Shown piece after piece: positions 1-6,370 of a stretch of DNA of 8,466 bases. The notes below the pieces were generated by a model that saw only the letters and a list, made by a program, of their open reading frames with translations, made no database searches and was not told the origin of the DNA. A program made the position numbers and the translations under genes. This DNA comes from Actinomycetota bacterium (lineage in GTDB: Bacteria > Actinomycetota > Acidimicrobiia > IMCC26256 > BP-133), in the NCBI GenBank assembly GCA_030838815.1, contig JAUZEX010000766.1, positions 1-8,466 of the forward strand. Reading direction: 5' to 3'. How positions within the stretch are numbered: position 1 is the first letter of the stretch; each line of letters begins with the position of its first letter.

Positions 1-9
1 CGTAGAGGC

Positions 10-300
10 TCAGCGCACGAACTTCCGCTTCAGCACGGAGGCGACGTCGTCGTGGGGTCGCGGGATGACGTGGGAAGAGACGACCTTGCCCACCTGCGAA
101 GCGGCCGCCACGCCGGCGTCGACGGCGGCCTGGACGGCGCCGACGTCGCCCTCGACGAGGATGGCCACGAGGCCGCCGCCGACCTGCTGGCGGGCGACGA
201 TCGTGACGTTGGCCGCTTTGACCATCGAGTCGGCCGCCTCGACGCCGGCGGCCAGGCCGAGCGTCTCGACCAGCCCGAGGGCGCCGTTGAGGGGCGTCAC
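10..300 (-). CDS. BMC-H hexameric microcompartment shell protein (copy 1)
   Basis: This 96-residue single BMC-domain protein should form the flat hexameric tiles of a microcompartment shell. The whole length fits the PduA/EutM/CcmK family: GALGLVET near the N-terminus, the EAADSMVKAANV helix with edge Lys28, the pore loop QQVGGG (38-43), GDVGAV (51-56) and HVIPRPH (77-83) with edge Arg81. The second pore Gly (42) stands where PduA-type proteins usually have Ser, so the pore should be lined by small side chains. I chose the GTG at 300 because GGAGGTGA lies 5 nt upstream. A GTG at 309 would overlap the preceding stop codon but sits directly against the SD. The gene is the last seen in the - strand run, 5 nt after the PPDK-like gene, which ties that enzyme to the shell. 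It is about 64% identical by eye to the copy at 7859-8179. The family call is very secure. Confidence 0.97.
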   Translation of the reverse strand: MTPLNGALGLVETLGLAAGVEAADSMVKAANVTIVARQQVGGGLVAILVEGDVGAVQAAVDAGVAAASQVGKVVSSHVIPRPHDDVASVLKRKFVR

Positions 301-305
301 CGTGG

Positions 306-314
306 TCACCTCCC
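306..314 (-). promoter_or_regulatory. Shine-Dalgarno site overlapping a stop codon (BMC-H copy 1)
   Basis: On the - strand this reads GGGAGGTGA. Its last three bases are the TGA stop of the PPDK-like gene, and it lies 5 nt before the GTG start at 300. It is a near-perfect match to the 16S anti-SD sequence and decides the start. The arrangement suggests translational coupling and strong expression of the shell protein. Confidence 0.8.
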
Positions 315-2837
315 GTTTGTGTCGGCCAAGGCGGCCTTGCCGAGGGCGAGGTCCGCCACCCGGATCTCCTCGGCGTCGATGGCGAAATTGCGGAACCCCG
401 CCCGGTAGAAGGCCGCCCCCAATCCCTCGGAGACGGGCCCGGCCAGCCTCACGCCGAGGCGGCACTGGGGCGTCGAGATCCGGGTGACGCTGAGCGACGC
501 CAGCAGCTGGGCCATCGGTCCGTCGGCCTGCTGGCGGGGGTCGATGGCCAGCATCCCGCGCCGGACGTAGTCGTCCAGCGGCTCCCCGGTCAGGAACAGC
601 GACGCCGGGTAGCCGAAGGCGGCGGCCTGCAGCCGGCGGACGTCGAGCCACAGGAAGTCGGACAGCGGCGCCAGCTCCGGCGCCATCTGCACGCCCCGGG
701 GGCTGGTGAGCGTGGCGCCGATGAGGATCGGGGCCCGTCCGGGCCCGTCCGTCTCCTCCGCCGCCAGCCGGCGCAGCTCCGCCACCTCGCCGGGGTCGGA
801 CACGTGGCGGACGGTCAGCTCCGGCGGACGGCGCAGCTCGGCCCGGTGGGCGGCGATGGCCAGCCCGGCGATCTGGACCCGCAGCAGCTCCGGTACACCG
901 ATCGGCAGACCGGCCCGGGGCAGGGCGGTGAGCATCCGGGGAGTCTCGAGGATCTCGACGTGGTCCTCCGACACGAGGTCGACGGCCCGCACGGCGATCT
1001 CGGCGTCGCCCGCGGCGACGAACAGCGGCGTCATCACGTCGGCGATGACCTGCTCGAAACCGCCGAGGTCGAGCGGCGTCCCCGGACGGGCGGCGACCAG
1101 CTGCGCCAGCAGCTCCTCGAACCGCCCGGTGGTGGCCAGCACCTCGCTGACCCGGGTGGCGATGCCGGCCGCGCCCCGGCCGATGACGGCCTCGACCTGG
1201 GCCGGGGTGGTGGCGATCCCGTAGATGAGGCAGCCTGCGCTCTGGCGGGCCACGGCCAGGACGGTGTCGATGTCGGCGCCCTCGGCCCGTCCCTCGGAGG
1301 ACGGCAGGTCGCCGAGGAAGATCTCCCCCGAGGCGCCGTCGATGGACAGGACGCTGCCCTCGTCGTAGGACGATCCGTTGACCGACAGGCGCCGGGCGGC
1401 GGGGTCGATGTCGAGGGCGGCGCAGCCCACGACGCACGGCTTGCCCAGAGCGCGGGCGACGACGGCGGCGTGGCTGGTGGCCCCGCCCATGGCGGTGATG
1501 ATCCCCACCGAGGCCAGCATGCCGTGGAGGTCGAGGGGGCTCGTGGTGGGCCGGGCCAGCAGGATGGCGTCGCCGGCCTCGGCCAGGGCCACGGCCCGGT
1601 CGGGGTCGAGGACCACCTTCCCGCTCACGTGGCCGGGCGAGGCGCCGACGCCGGTGGCCAGGACGCGGCCGGCCAGGCGGGCCCCGGCCACGGCGTCCTC
1701 GTCGAAGCGGGGCCGCTCCGACTGCCGCAGGTGGTCGGCGGTGACCTGGGCCAGGGCCTCGGCCGGCTCCAGCCAGCCCTTGCGGTACAGGTCGGCGGCG
1801 ATGCGGACGGCGGCCTGGGCGGTGCGCTTGGCGCTGCGGACCTGGAGCAGGTACAGCGTTCCCTGCTCGACGGTGTACTCGATGTCGAGCACGTCGCGGT
1901 ACAGCTCCTCCAGGTGGGTGCAGAGCTGCTCCAGCTGGGCGAACAGGTCGGGGTGGCGGACGGCGGCGACGGCGATCGGCTGCGGCGTGACCGTCCCGGC
2001 CACGACGTCCTCGCCCTGGCCTCCCTCCAGGAACTCGCCGTACAGCTCCGGCTCGCCGGTGGACGGGTTCCGGGTGAAGGCCACGCCGCTACCCGACGGC
2101 GACCCGAGGTTGCCGAACACCATGGTCTGGACCACCACGGCCGTCCCCAGTGAGTCGGGGATGCCGTGGACCTTGCGGTAGGTGACGGCCCGACGCGAGT
2201 TCCACGACTCGAACACGGCCCGGATGGCCTGCTCCAGCTGGAGGGTCGGGTCGTCGGGGACCGAAGTCCCGACGTCGTCGTGCTCCACCCGGACAAGCGC
2301 GTCGTGGAGGTGGGCGAATGCCGCGGCGGGATCGGTGTCGGCCTCGATGCCGGCCAGCACCGGTGTCGCGGCGGCGGCGATGGCGTCGCCGTCGGCCCGC
2401 AGCACGATGTCGGAGTACATGCGGTGGAAGCGGGCGTAGACGTCGGCCATGAACCGGGTGCTGCCCGTCGCCTGGGCCAGGGCCAGGGCCGCCGCCTCGT
2501 TGAGCCCGAGGTTGAGGACGGTGTCCATCATCCCCGGCATCGACACCGGCGCCCCCGACCGCACCGACACCAGCAGCGGCTTCGGCCCGCCGCCGAAGGT
2601 CCGCCCGGTGGCGGCCTCCTGGTCGGCGAGATGGTCGAGGGCCCCGCGGACGAGTCCGTCGGGCAGTCGTCCGTCCTCCGTGAACCGGCGGCAGGCCTCG
2701 GTCGTGATGACGAAGCCGGGCGGCACGGGCAGGCCGCCGACGGTCATGCGGGCCAGACCCGCCCCCTTCCCGCCGAAGAGGATCGCGTTGTCGGGATCCG
2801 CCTCGTCGAAGCGGTAGATCAATCGCGGGGCGGCCAT
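306..2837 (-). CDS. PPDK-like phosphotransferase with degenerate PEP/pyruvate domain
   Basis: This 843-residue protein has the layout of pyruvate phosphate dikinase. The N-terminal ATP-grasp region shows GGKGAGLARM (22-31), GLPVPPGFVITTEAC (35-49), SVRSGAPVSMPGMMDTVLN (91-109), FGNLGSPSGSGVAFTRNPST (241-260), QGEDVVAGTVTPQPI (274-288) and DIEYT...LLQVR (318-334). The swivelling domain carries GGATSHAAVVARALGKPCV with the phosphorylatable His456. The C-terminal domain (about 515-843) is recognisable only as a ghost. RTEHM is absent, the Mg-binding Glu of GTMIEIPR is Thr in GATLTSPR (707-714), GTNDLTQ is LDVRRLQ (731-737), and the acid/base Cys of GICGEHGG aligns with Arg797. So ATP-dependent phosphorylation of His456 looks possible, but pyruvate/PEP chemistry does not. 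By inference, phosphate goes to another acceptor. The start is the only in-frame ATG after the upstream stop and has a poor SD. The gene lies 28 nt after the winged-helix gene and 5 nt before BMC-H. Confidence 0.88.
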   Translation of the reverse strand: MAAPRLIYRFDEADPDNAILFGGKGAGLARMTVGGLPVPPGFVITTEACRRFTEDGRLPDGLVRGALDHLADQEAATGRTFGGGPKPLLVSVRSGAPVSMPGMMDTVLNLGLNEAAALALAQATGSTRFMADVYARFHRMYSDIVLRADGDAIAAAATPVLAGIEADTDPAAAFAHLHDALVRVEHDDVGTSVPDDPTLQLEQAIRAVFESWNSRRAVTYRKVHGIPDSLGTAVVVQTMVFGNLGSPSGSGVAFTRNPSTGEPELYGEFLEGGQGEDVVAGTVTPQPIAVAAVRHPDLFAQLEQLCTHLEELYRDVLDIEYTVEQGTLYLLQVRSAKRTAQAAVRIAADLYRKGWLEPAEALAQVTADHLRQSERPRFDEDAVAGARLAGRVLATGVGASPGHVSGKVVLDPDRAVALAEAGDAILLARPTTSPLDLHGMLASVGIITAMGGATSHAAVVARALGKPCVVGCAALDIDPAARRLSVNGSSYDEGSVLSIDGASGEIFLGDLPSSEGRAEGADIDTVLAVARQSAGCLIYGIATTPAQVEAVIGRGAAGIATRVSEVLATTGRFEELLAQLVAARPGTPLDLGGFEQVIADVMTPLFVAAGDAEIAVRAVDLVSEDHVEILETPRMLTALPRAGLPIGVPELLRVQIAGLAIAAHRAELRRPPELTVRHVSDPGEVAELRRLAAEETDGPGRAPILIGATLTSPRGVQMAPELAPLSDFLWLDVRRLQAAAFGYPASLFLTGEPLDDYVRRGMLAIDPRQQADGPMAQLLASLSVTRISTPQCRLGVRLAGPVSEGLGAAFYRAGFRNFAIDAEEIRVADLALGKAALADTNGR

Positions 2838-2838
2838 C

Positions 2839-2848
2839 GGCCCGGGCC
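2839..2848. repeat. GC palindrome directly upstream of the PPDK-like start
   Basis: GGCCCGGGCC is a perfect 10-bp palindrome that ends one base before the ATG of the PPDK-like gene, where a Shine-Dalgarno site would normally be. The only purine-rich stretch, GGGAAG, lies about 18 nt from the ATG, too far for normal initiation. The palindrome could lower translation of this gene relative to its neighbours, or be chance in GC-rich DNA. Confidence 0.35.
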
Positions 2849-2865
2849 CGTCCGTCTTCCCGGCC

Positions 2866-3459
2866 TCAGCCGCCGACCGTCTCGCGGGGGCGGCCGAGCA
2901 GGGCCAGGATGTCCTCGTGGAACTCGAACCAGATGTTGTGGAGCGAGTCCACCGTCGGGCTGGTGACGTACTCGACCTGGCCGGAGTCGACCCGGTCGAG
3001 GCTGCGTCGGAACCGGTCGGCGTAGTGGCGGTACCGGGGCAGGCGGTCGGCGACCTGGTCGAGGGCGGACACGTGCCGCTCCACGGTCCGGGCCAGGCGG
3101 TCGTAGACCCGGTCCTGGCCGTCGCCGCCGTCACCTCTGGTCTGCCAGGCGCTGACCAGCTGCAGGAAACGATCGTTCACCGTCTCGAACCGCACGTACC
3201 AGCTCTGGATCTCGGGGTCGGCCCGCACGTCCTGGTAGGTGGCCTCGTAGTAGTCGAGGACGGCCTGGCGGCCCTCGTCGGTGAGCACGTACTGGCTCCC
3301 GAGGCCGAGCACGAGGCCGGTGGCGGCCGCGCCGTCAAGGATTCCGTCGACGTCACTGGCCGAGCACCCACTGCACTCGGCCAGGACGTCGCGGTCGGCG
3401 ATCTTGCGCAGATACAACGCGTTCAAGATCAGGAAGCTGCGCTCGTCGATCTGCTCCAT
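2866..3459 (-). CDS. Winged-helix N-terminus plus helical domain, PPDK-associated protein
   Basis: This is a 197-residue soluble protein. Residues about 8-70 look like a winged helix: short helices through LAECSGCSASDVDGILD, then a wing and helix GSQYVLTDEGRQAVLDYY of the MarR/PadR kind. Residues 86-197 are predicted mostly helical, with FETVNDRFLQLVSAWQ (91-106), LPRYRHYADRFRRSLDRV (140-157) and DSLHNIWFEFHEDILALLGR (171-190). From memory, similar proteins of about 200 residues lie beside PPDK-like genes in actinobacteria (for example next to the short ppdK of Mycobacterium tuberculosis), so I read it as a partner or regulator of the next gene. The ATG at 3459 has GGAG 6 nt upstream. It sits 22 nt after the 474-residue gene and 28 nt before the PPDK-like gene. 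Whether it binds DNA is unknown; the wing fold may instead serve protein contacts. Confidence 0.8.
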   Translation of the reverse strand: MEQIDERSFLILNALYLRKIADRDVLAECSGCSASDVDGILDGAAATGLVLGLGSQYVLTDEGRQAVLDYYEATYQDVRADPEIQSWYVRFETVNDRFLQLVSAWQTRGDGGDGQDRVYDRLARTVERHVSALDQVADRLPRYRHYADRFRRSLDRVDSGQVEYVTSPTVDSLHNIWFEFHEDILALLGRPRETVGG

Positions 3460-3481
3460 CGGATTCTCCGACCCTCTTCGC

Positions 3482-4906
3482 TCAACCCCAGAAGTACTTC
3501 GAGGCCCGAAGGTCGGCCTCGTCCGAGAAGGGCAGGTAGCCCGCCCCGGAGAAGATCTTCTGGGGCACCGTCACCTGGACGAAGTTCCGCTTCGTGATCT
3601 CGTAGTAGTAGTTCATGACCCTCTGGTCGATCTCCCAGAAGTCCTTCTTCTCGCACATCTCCTCGTACATCCCGGCCTTGCGCAGGTGGGGCAGGATCAT
3701 CTCGATGTAGTAGCTGTAGATCCCGTTGAGGCAGAGGGTGTGCCGCGACATCGCCGCCGTCTTCTTGTACATCTTGAAGGTGGCTTCGCGGATCCGCTCC
3801 AGGTGCGGCTCGAGGTCGTGGAGCTTGACCGGGTAGACCTCGCCCATGGGCGTGTCCCACTTCTCCCGGACGAGGACGGCGCCGCCGGTGATGGCCGGCA
3901 CGTAGTTCTTCGGCAGGGTGAAGGTGGTCGAGATGTCGTTGACCCGGATCTCCTCCAGCCCGACCACGGCGGGGTCGACGACGACGAGCAGCGTGTAGCA
4001 GTGCGGCAGCTCCTCGCAGACGTCGCTCCAGTGGAAGACCTCCTCGTTCACGAACAGGTCGCGGACGATGAGGAGCCGGCCGTCGGGCAGCGGGTAGGGC
4101 CCGGTGTCGCCGAGGCCGAGCCGGCAGTCGTAATGGTCGAAGAAGGCCAGCAGCTCGGCGGTGGCGTTGAACTGCTCGAAGATGTGCTGCTCGTCCGAGC
4201 CGGGCTGGAAGTCGACGATCTGCGTCCGCAGGTCGGCGATGATGTCGTCGTCGTGGATCTGGCAGCGGTAACGGTCCTGCGAGTTGAGGATCAGGCCGTC
4301 CTGACGCTTGCCCCACAGCACCCGCTGCATGAACTTGAGGATGATGTTCGATTCCTCGACGTACTCGTCGGGCTTGATCCATTCGCCGGCCAGCAGGCCG
4401 CAGCGGCCCATGCCGAAGGCCACGGCGCCGAGGCACCAGTCGTGCACGCAGTTGACCTTCGTCCCGATCTCCCGCCGGGCTCCGGCCCCGATGTCGATGA
4501 CGCCCTGGGCCCCGATCGAGTCCGTCACCATCCGCATGAACTCGGGATAGCGGTAGAACTCGTTCATGAACGAGAGGATCTCGTACTCCTGGCGGGGGAT
4601 CATGCCCGAGACGCCCTCGGTGGCCCGCATGACGAGCACGTCCCAGATGTTCCAGGCCAGGTAGTTGTTGAGGTCGTTCAGCTCGTCGAGGGTGAACTGG
4701 TCGTTGAGGACGTCGGCGTGGCCGACCTTCTCCAGCACCTTCGACTTCATGCGGGACCGGATGATCTTGTCGCCCAGGATCCCGTCCGGGATGGGCTCCA
4801 TGCCGTGATAGTTGCCCTGATACAGCAGGGGCTGGAAGCGCAGGCCCTCGTCGTCAGGCTCGTAGCGCTTGAGGTACTCCGCTTCGCTTCGGTCGGTCAC
4901 CGTCAT
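3482..4906 (-). CDS. Unrecognised 474-residue protein in the phosphotransfer operon
   Basis: I do not recognise this family. It appears soluble: there is no signal peptide or membrane segment. It starts with a charged N-terminus followed by a mixed helical region (45-130, including FTLDELNDLNNYLAWNIWDV). A Gly- and Cys-rich centre follows: VIDIGAGARREIGTKVNC (136-153), CVHDWC with Cys153 and Cys158, GMGRCG with Cys169, and Cys215. A likely alpha/beta segment comes next (LLIVRDLFVN, 278-287; CYTLLVVVDPAVV, 303-315). The end is Tyr- and Met-rich and helical (375-445). No ATP-grasp, Rossmann, kinase or phosphohistidine motif is visible. Nine Cys, several near His and Asp, could bind metal but form no standard cluster motif. 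The ATG at 4906 has GAGGAG 9 nt upstream, and that SD begins in the stop codon of the swivel-domain gene, so the two are probably co-translated. A role as substrate- or acceptor-binding partner of the phosphohistidine proteins is inference only. Confidence 0.9.
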   Translation of the reverse strand: MTVTDRSEAEYLKRYEPDDEGLRFQPLLYQGNYHGMEPIPDGILGDKIIRSRMKSKVLEKVGHADVLNDQFTLDELNDLNNYLAWNIWDVLVMRATEGVSGMIPRQEYEILSFMNEFYRYPEFMRMVTDSIGAQGVIDIGAGARREIGTKVNCVHDWCLGAVAFGMGRCGLLAGEWIKPDEYVEESNIILKFMQRVLWGKRQDGLILNSQDRYRCQIHDDDIIADLRTQIVDFQPGSDEQHIFEQFNATAELLAFFDHYDCRLGLGDTGPYPLPDGRLLIVRDLFVNEEVFHWSDVCEELPHCYTLLVVVDPAVVGLEEIRVNDISTTFTLPKNYVPAITGGAVLVREKWDTPMGEVYPVKLHDLEPHLERIREATFKMYKKTAAMSRHTLCLNGIYSYYIEMILPHLRKAGMYEEMCEKKDFWEIDQRVMNYYYEITKRNFVQVTVPQKIFSGAGYLPFSDEADLRASKYFWG

Positions 4907-4919
4907 TCGTCTTCGCTCC

Positions 4920-5339
4920 TCACTCGGCCAGCAGGACGCGGCCCTTGTCGTGGTCGGAACAGTCCAGGGTCACCTTCTTGCCGTCGAGGGCGGCGACGAT
5001 CTCGTCGAAGTGCGAGTCCGGCGTCTCGCCCGGGACATAGCGGGAATCGCTGCCCTCCACGAGGTGGACGGTCATCACGCACGGGGTCTGGAACTCCCGG
5101 GACAGGATCCCGAGGTGCGACTCGGGCGCACCCGACATGGTGACGACGCCGATGCACCCCATCGACAGGGCCGGGGCGAGGAACGTGGTCGTCCCGCCGC
5201 GCACGAGCAGGATGTGCTCCTTCAGCTTCCCGCTCTGGATGAGCCCGATCACGTCCTTCGGAGAACCGAGGTACTTGATCGTGCCGGTCGGCTGCTTGCC
5301 CGTGTCAAAGACGTTGTAACCCTCGGCCAGTACGGTCAC
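4920..5339 (-). CDS. Stand-alone PEP-utilizer mobile (phosphohistidine swivel) domain
   Basis: This 139-residue protein corresponds to just the swivelling domain of PEP synthase, PPDK and enzyme I. The core HILLVRGGTTTFLAPALSMG (42-61) matches the usual 'ILV...T.P...pal..' strand and helix. GCIGVVTMSGAPESH (61-75) matches the loop before the catalytic His, and LGILSREFQTPCVM (76-89) matches 'AAIvARElgiPaV'. His75 is the predicted phosphorylation site. The closing LDGKKVTLDC plus DKGRVLL matches the end of the fold. Unlike most family members, the motif reads ESHLGIL rather than TSHAAIV. There is no ATP-grasp or PEP-binding domain in the protein, so another protein must phosphorylate it; the PPDK-like protein of the same operon is an obvious candidate. 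I chose GTG 5339 over GTG 5342 because AAGGAGG leaves 4 nt before the former and only 1 before the latter. Confidence 0.87.
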   Translation of the reverse strand: MTVLAEGYNVFDTGKQPTGTIKYLGSPKDVIGLIQSGKLKEHILLVRGGTTTFLAPALSMGCIGVVTMSGAPESHLGILSREFQTPCVMTVHLVEGSDSRYVPGETPDSHFDEIVAALDGKKVTLDCSDHDKGRVLLAE

Positions 5340-5343
5340 CACT

Positions 5344-5351
5344 CCTCCTTA
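5344..5351 (-). promoter_or_regulatory. Shine-Dalgarno site fused to a stop codon (swivel-domain gene)
   Basis: The - strand reads TAAGGAGG. TAA is the stop of the HAD phosphatase gene and AAGGAGG is the ribosome binding site for the GTG at 5339. It supports the GTG start and coupled translation of the two genes. Confidence 0.75.
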
Positions 5352-6365
5352 TTGCGGCAGGATGCGGCCGCCATTGGGAGCCGCCATCGGGGACAATTGT
5401 GGATGGGCCTTTCGAGGTGATTCCTCAGGGCGGGCGGATAAACGTTGTCCGGAGTCTTGGCTCCCGAGGACAGTGAGGATCTGGCGCAGCAGCGGATCCG
5501 ACGCCGTTGCATCGCTGCAGCAGGTCGCCCCGCACTCGCAGGCGGTCTCTTGCAGCGCGGCGGCCAGCGCCGCCGCCGCCTGCTGGCGGCGAAGGCGCTG
5601 CGGGGCGACTGCGGCCGCGGGCGCAGGCACCGGCACAGGCGCGCCCTGCACCGAGGGCAGGGAGCAGACGCCGAGGCTGCACGTCTCGCCCGGCTTGAGG
5701 TAAGCCACGAGCTCCTCGGGCCAGATGCAGACGAACTCGGCGCCCGCCGCCTCGAGGTCCTCGGCCCGGTGCATGCCCCACGACACGGCCCCGACCCGGA
5801 TACCGGCCGACAGGGCCTCTTCGACGTCGCCCACCGTGTCGGTGATGAGCATCGCCTCCTGCGGGTCGTGGAGCCGCTGCGGCGTGCCCTCCTCGTAGTG
5901 GGGCGAGCAACGGCGCCCGCAGGAGTACGACGGGTCGGCCAGGAAGCGCGAGATGGCGTCGAGCTTGCTCGGGGTGACGTCGCCGGAGAAGACGTGGGCG
6001 AAGCAGTGGGCGACGTCGCAGCTGAGGAGGATCCGCCGGACGGCCTCCATGGTGTTGGATGACACCACGATCAGCGTGTAGTGGCCGGCCAGGGCGTGGA
6101 CGACGTTCGCCATCCCCGGCACGAGGTCGGGGTGGTAGTCCTGGCGGAGCAGCTCCTGGAAGTGCCGCTTGACCGCCGCCGCCTCGACAGAGCGCTCGTC
6201 GAGGGCGGCGTAGAAGTTCTGGTTGAACAGGCGGAAGAAGGCCGACGGGGTGTCGACGCCGAGCCCGAACTTCTCGTTCGTCTTCCGGAAGAGCTCCCAG
6301 GACGCCTCCCGGGTACGCACCAGCGTCCCGTCGAGGTCGAACAGGAGTGTCTTCAGCTCGGGCAT
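5349..6365 (-). CDS. HAD-family phosphatase with BMC-targeting-like C-terminal extension
   Basis: The 338-residue product has a HAD hydrolase core (1-225), like phosphoglycolate phosphatase. Motif I is DLDGT with nucleophile Asp10 and Asp12, motif II is Ser102/Ser103 in VVSSNT, motif III is Lys134 in TPSKLDAI, and motif IV is Asp176/Asp180 in LITDTVGDVEEA. All catalytic residues are present, so it should hydrolyse a phosphomonoester. An insert with Cys149, Cys153 and His156 lies between motifs III and IV. After the core comes about 110 extra residues: a Pro/Ala/Val linker (236-256), an Ala-rich amphipathic helix (257-273), a Cys cluster CECGATCC (276-283), a second amphipathic helix DPLLRQILTVLG (290-301) and a polar tail. 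The linker-plus-helix layout resembles BMC encapsulation peptides, so I infer that it is cargo. The ATG at 6365 lies 5 nt after the upstream stop, with GAAGGG as SD. The physiological substrate is unknown. Confidence 0.9.
   Translation of the reverse strand: MPELKTLLFDLDGTLVRTREASWELFRKTNEKFGLGVDTPSAFFRLFNQNFYAALDERSVEAAAVKRHFQELLRQDYHPDLVPGMANVVHALAGHYTLIVVSSNTMEAVRRILLSCDVAHCFAHVFSGDVTPSKLDAISRFLADPSYSCGRRCSPHYEEGTPQRLHDPQEAMLITDTVGDVEEALSAGIRVGAVSWGMHRAEDLEAAGAEFVCIWPEELVAYLKPGETCSLGVCSLPSVQGAPVPVPAPAAAVAPQRLRRQQAAAALAAALQETACECGATCCSDATASDPLLRQILTVLGSQDSGQRLSARPEESPRKAHPQLSPMAAPNGGRILPQ
5457..5498 (-). other. Candidate encapsulation peptide in the HAD phosphatase
   Basis: Residues 290-303, DPLLRQILTVLGSQ, form a short amphipathic helix (Leu/Ile on one face) after a Pro/Ala linker. 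As I remember it, the PduD targeting peptide contains LLRQI, and PduP has a similar 'LIRTIL' core. Encapsulation peptides are usually at a protein end; here about 35 further residues follow. Confidence 0.5.
5547..5597 (-). other. Ala-rich amphipathic helix in the HAD phosphatase extension
   Basis: Residues 257-273, RLRRQQAAAALAAALQE, would form a helix with a basic start and an Ala/Leu face, directly after the Pro/Ala linker. It could be a first or alternative shell-binding or cargo-aggregating helix. It is followed by a Cys cluster, CECGATCC. Confidence 0.35.
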
Positions 6366-6370
6366 GCCCT

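Noticed and set aside
731..750. 10-nt tandem repeat GGGCCCGTCC and a related 16-nt match at 2842-2857
   Set aside because: It lies in coding sequence for Gly/Pro/Asp-rich stretches and is expected by chance at this base composition.
301..1437. Upstream extension of the BMC-H copy 1 frame
   Set aside because: The frame stays open only because of high GC. The product is Arg/Pro/Gly-rich and overlaps the PPDK-like gene; SD and homology fix the start near 300.
804..2153. Long + strand open frame opposite the PPDK-like gene
   Set aside because: The product is Gly/Asp/Val-rich without motifs, while the opposite strand shows clear PPDK motifs over the same span.
2838..3134. N-terminal extension of the PPDK-like frame
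   Set aside because: The added residues are Ser/Thr/Pro/Arg-rich, overlap the winged-helix gene and do not resemble PPDK, which starts near residue 1 of the chosen ORF.
3281..5143. Long + strand open frame (620 codons) opposite the 474-residue gene
   Set aside because: It is a GC-rich shadow of the - strand genes: low-complexity Val/Asp/Leu/Glu-rich product, no domain, and it crosses three well-supported genes.
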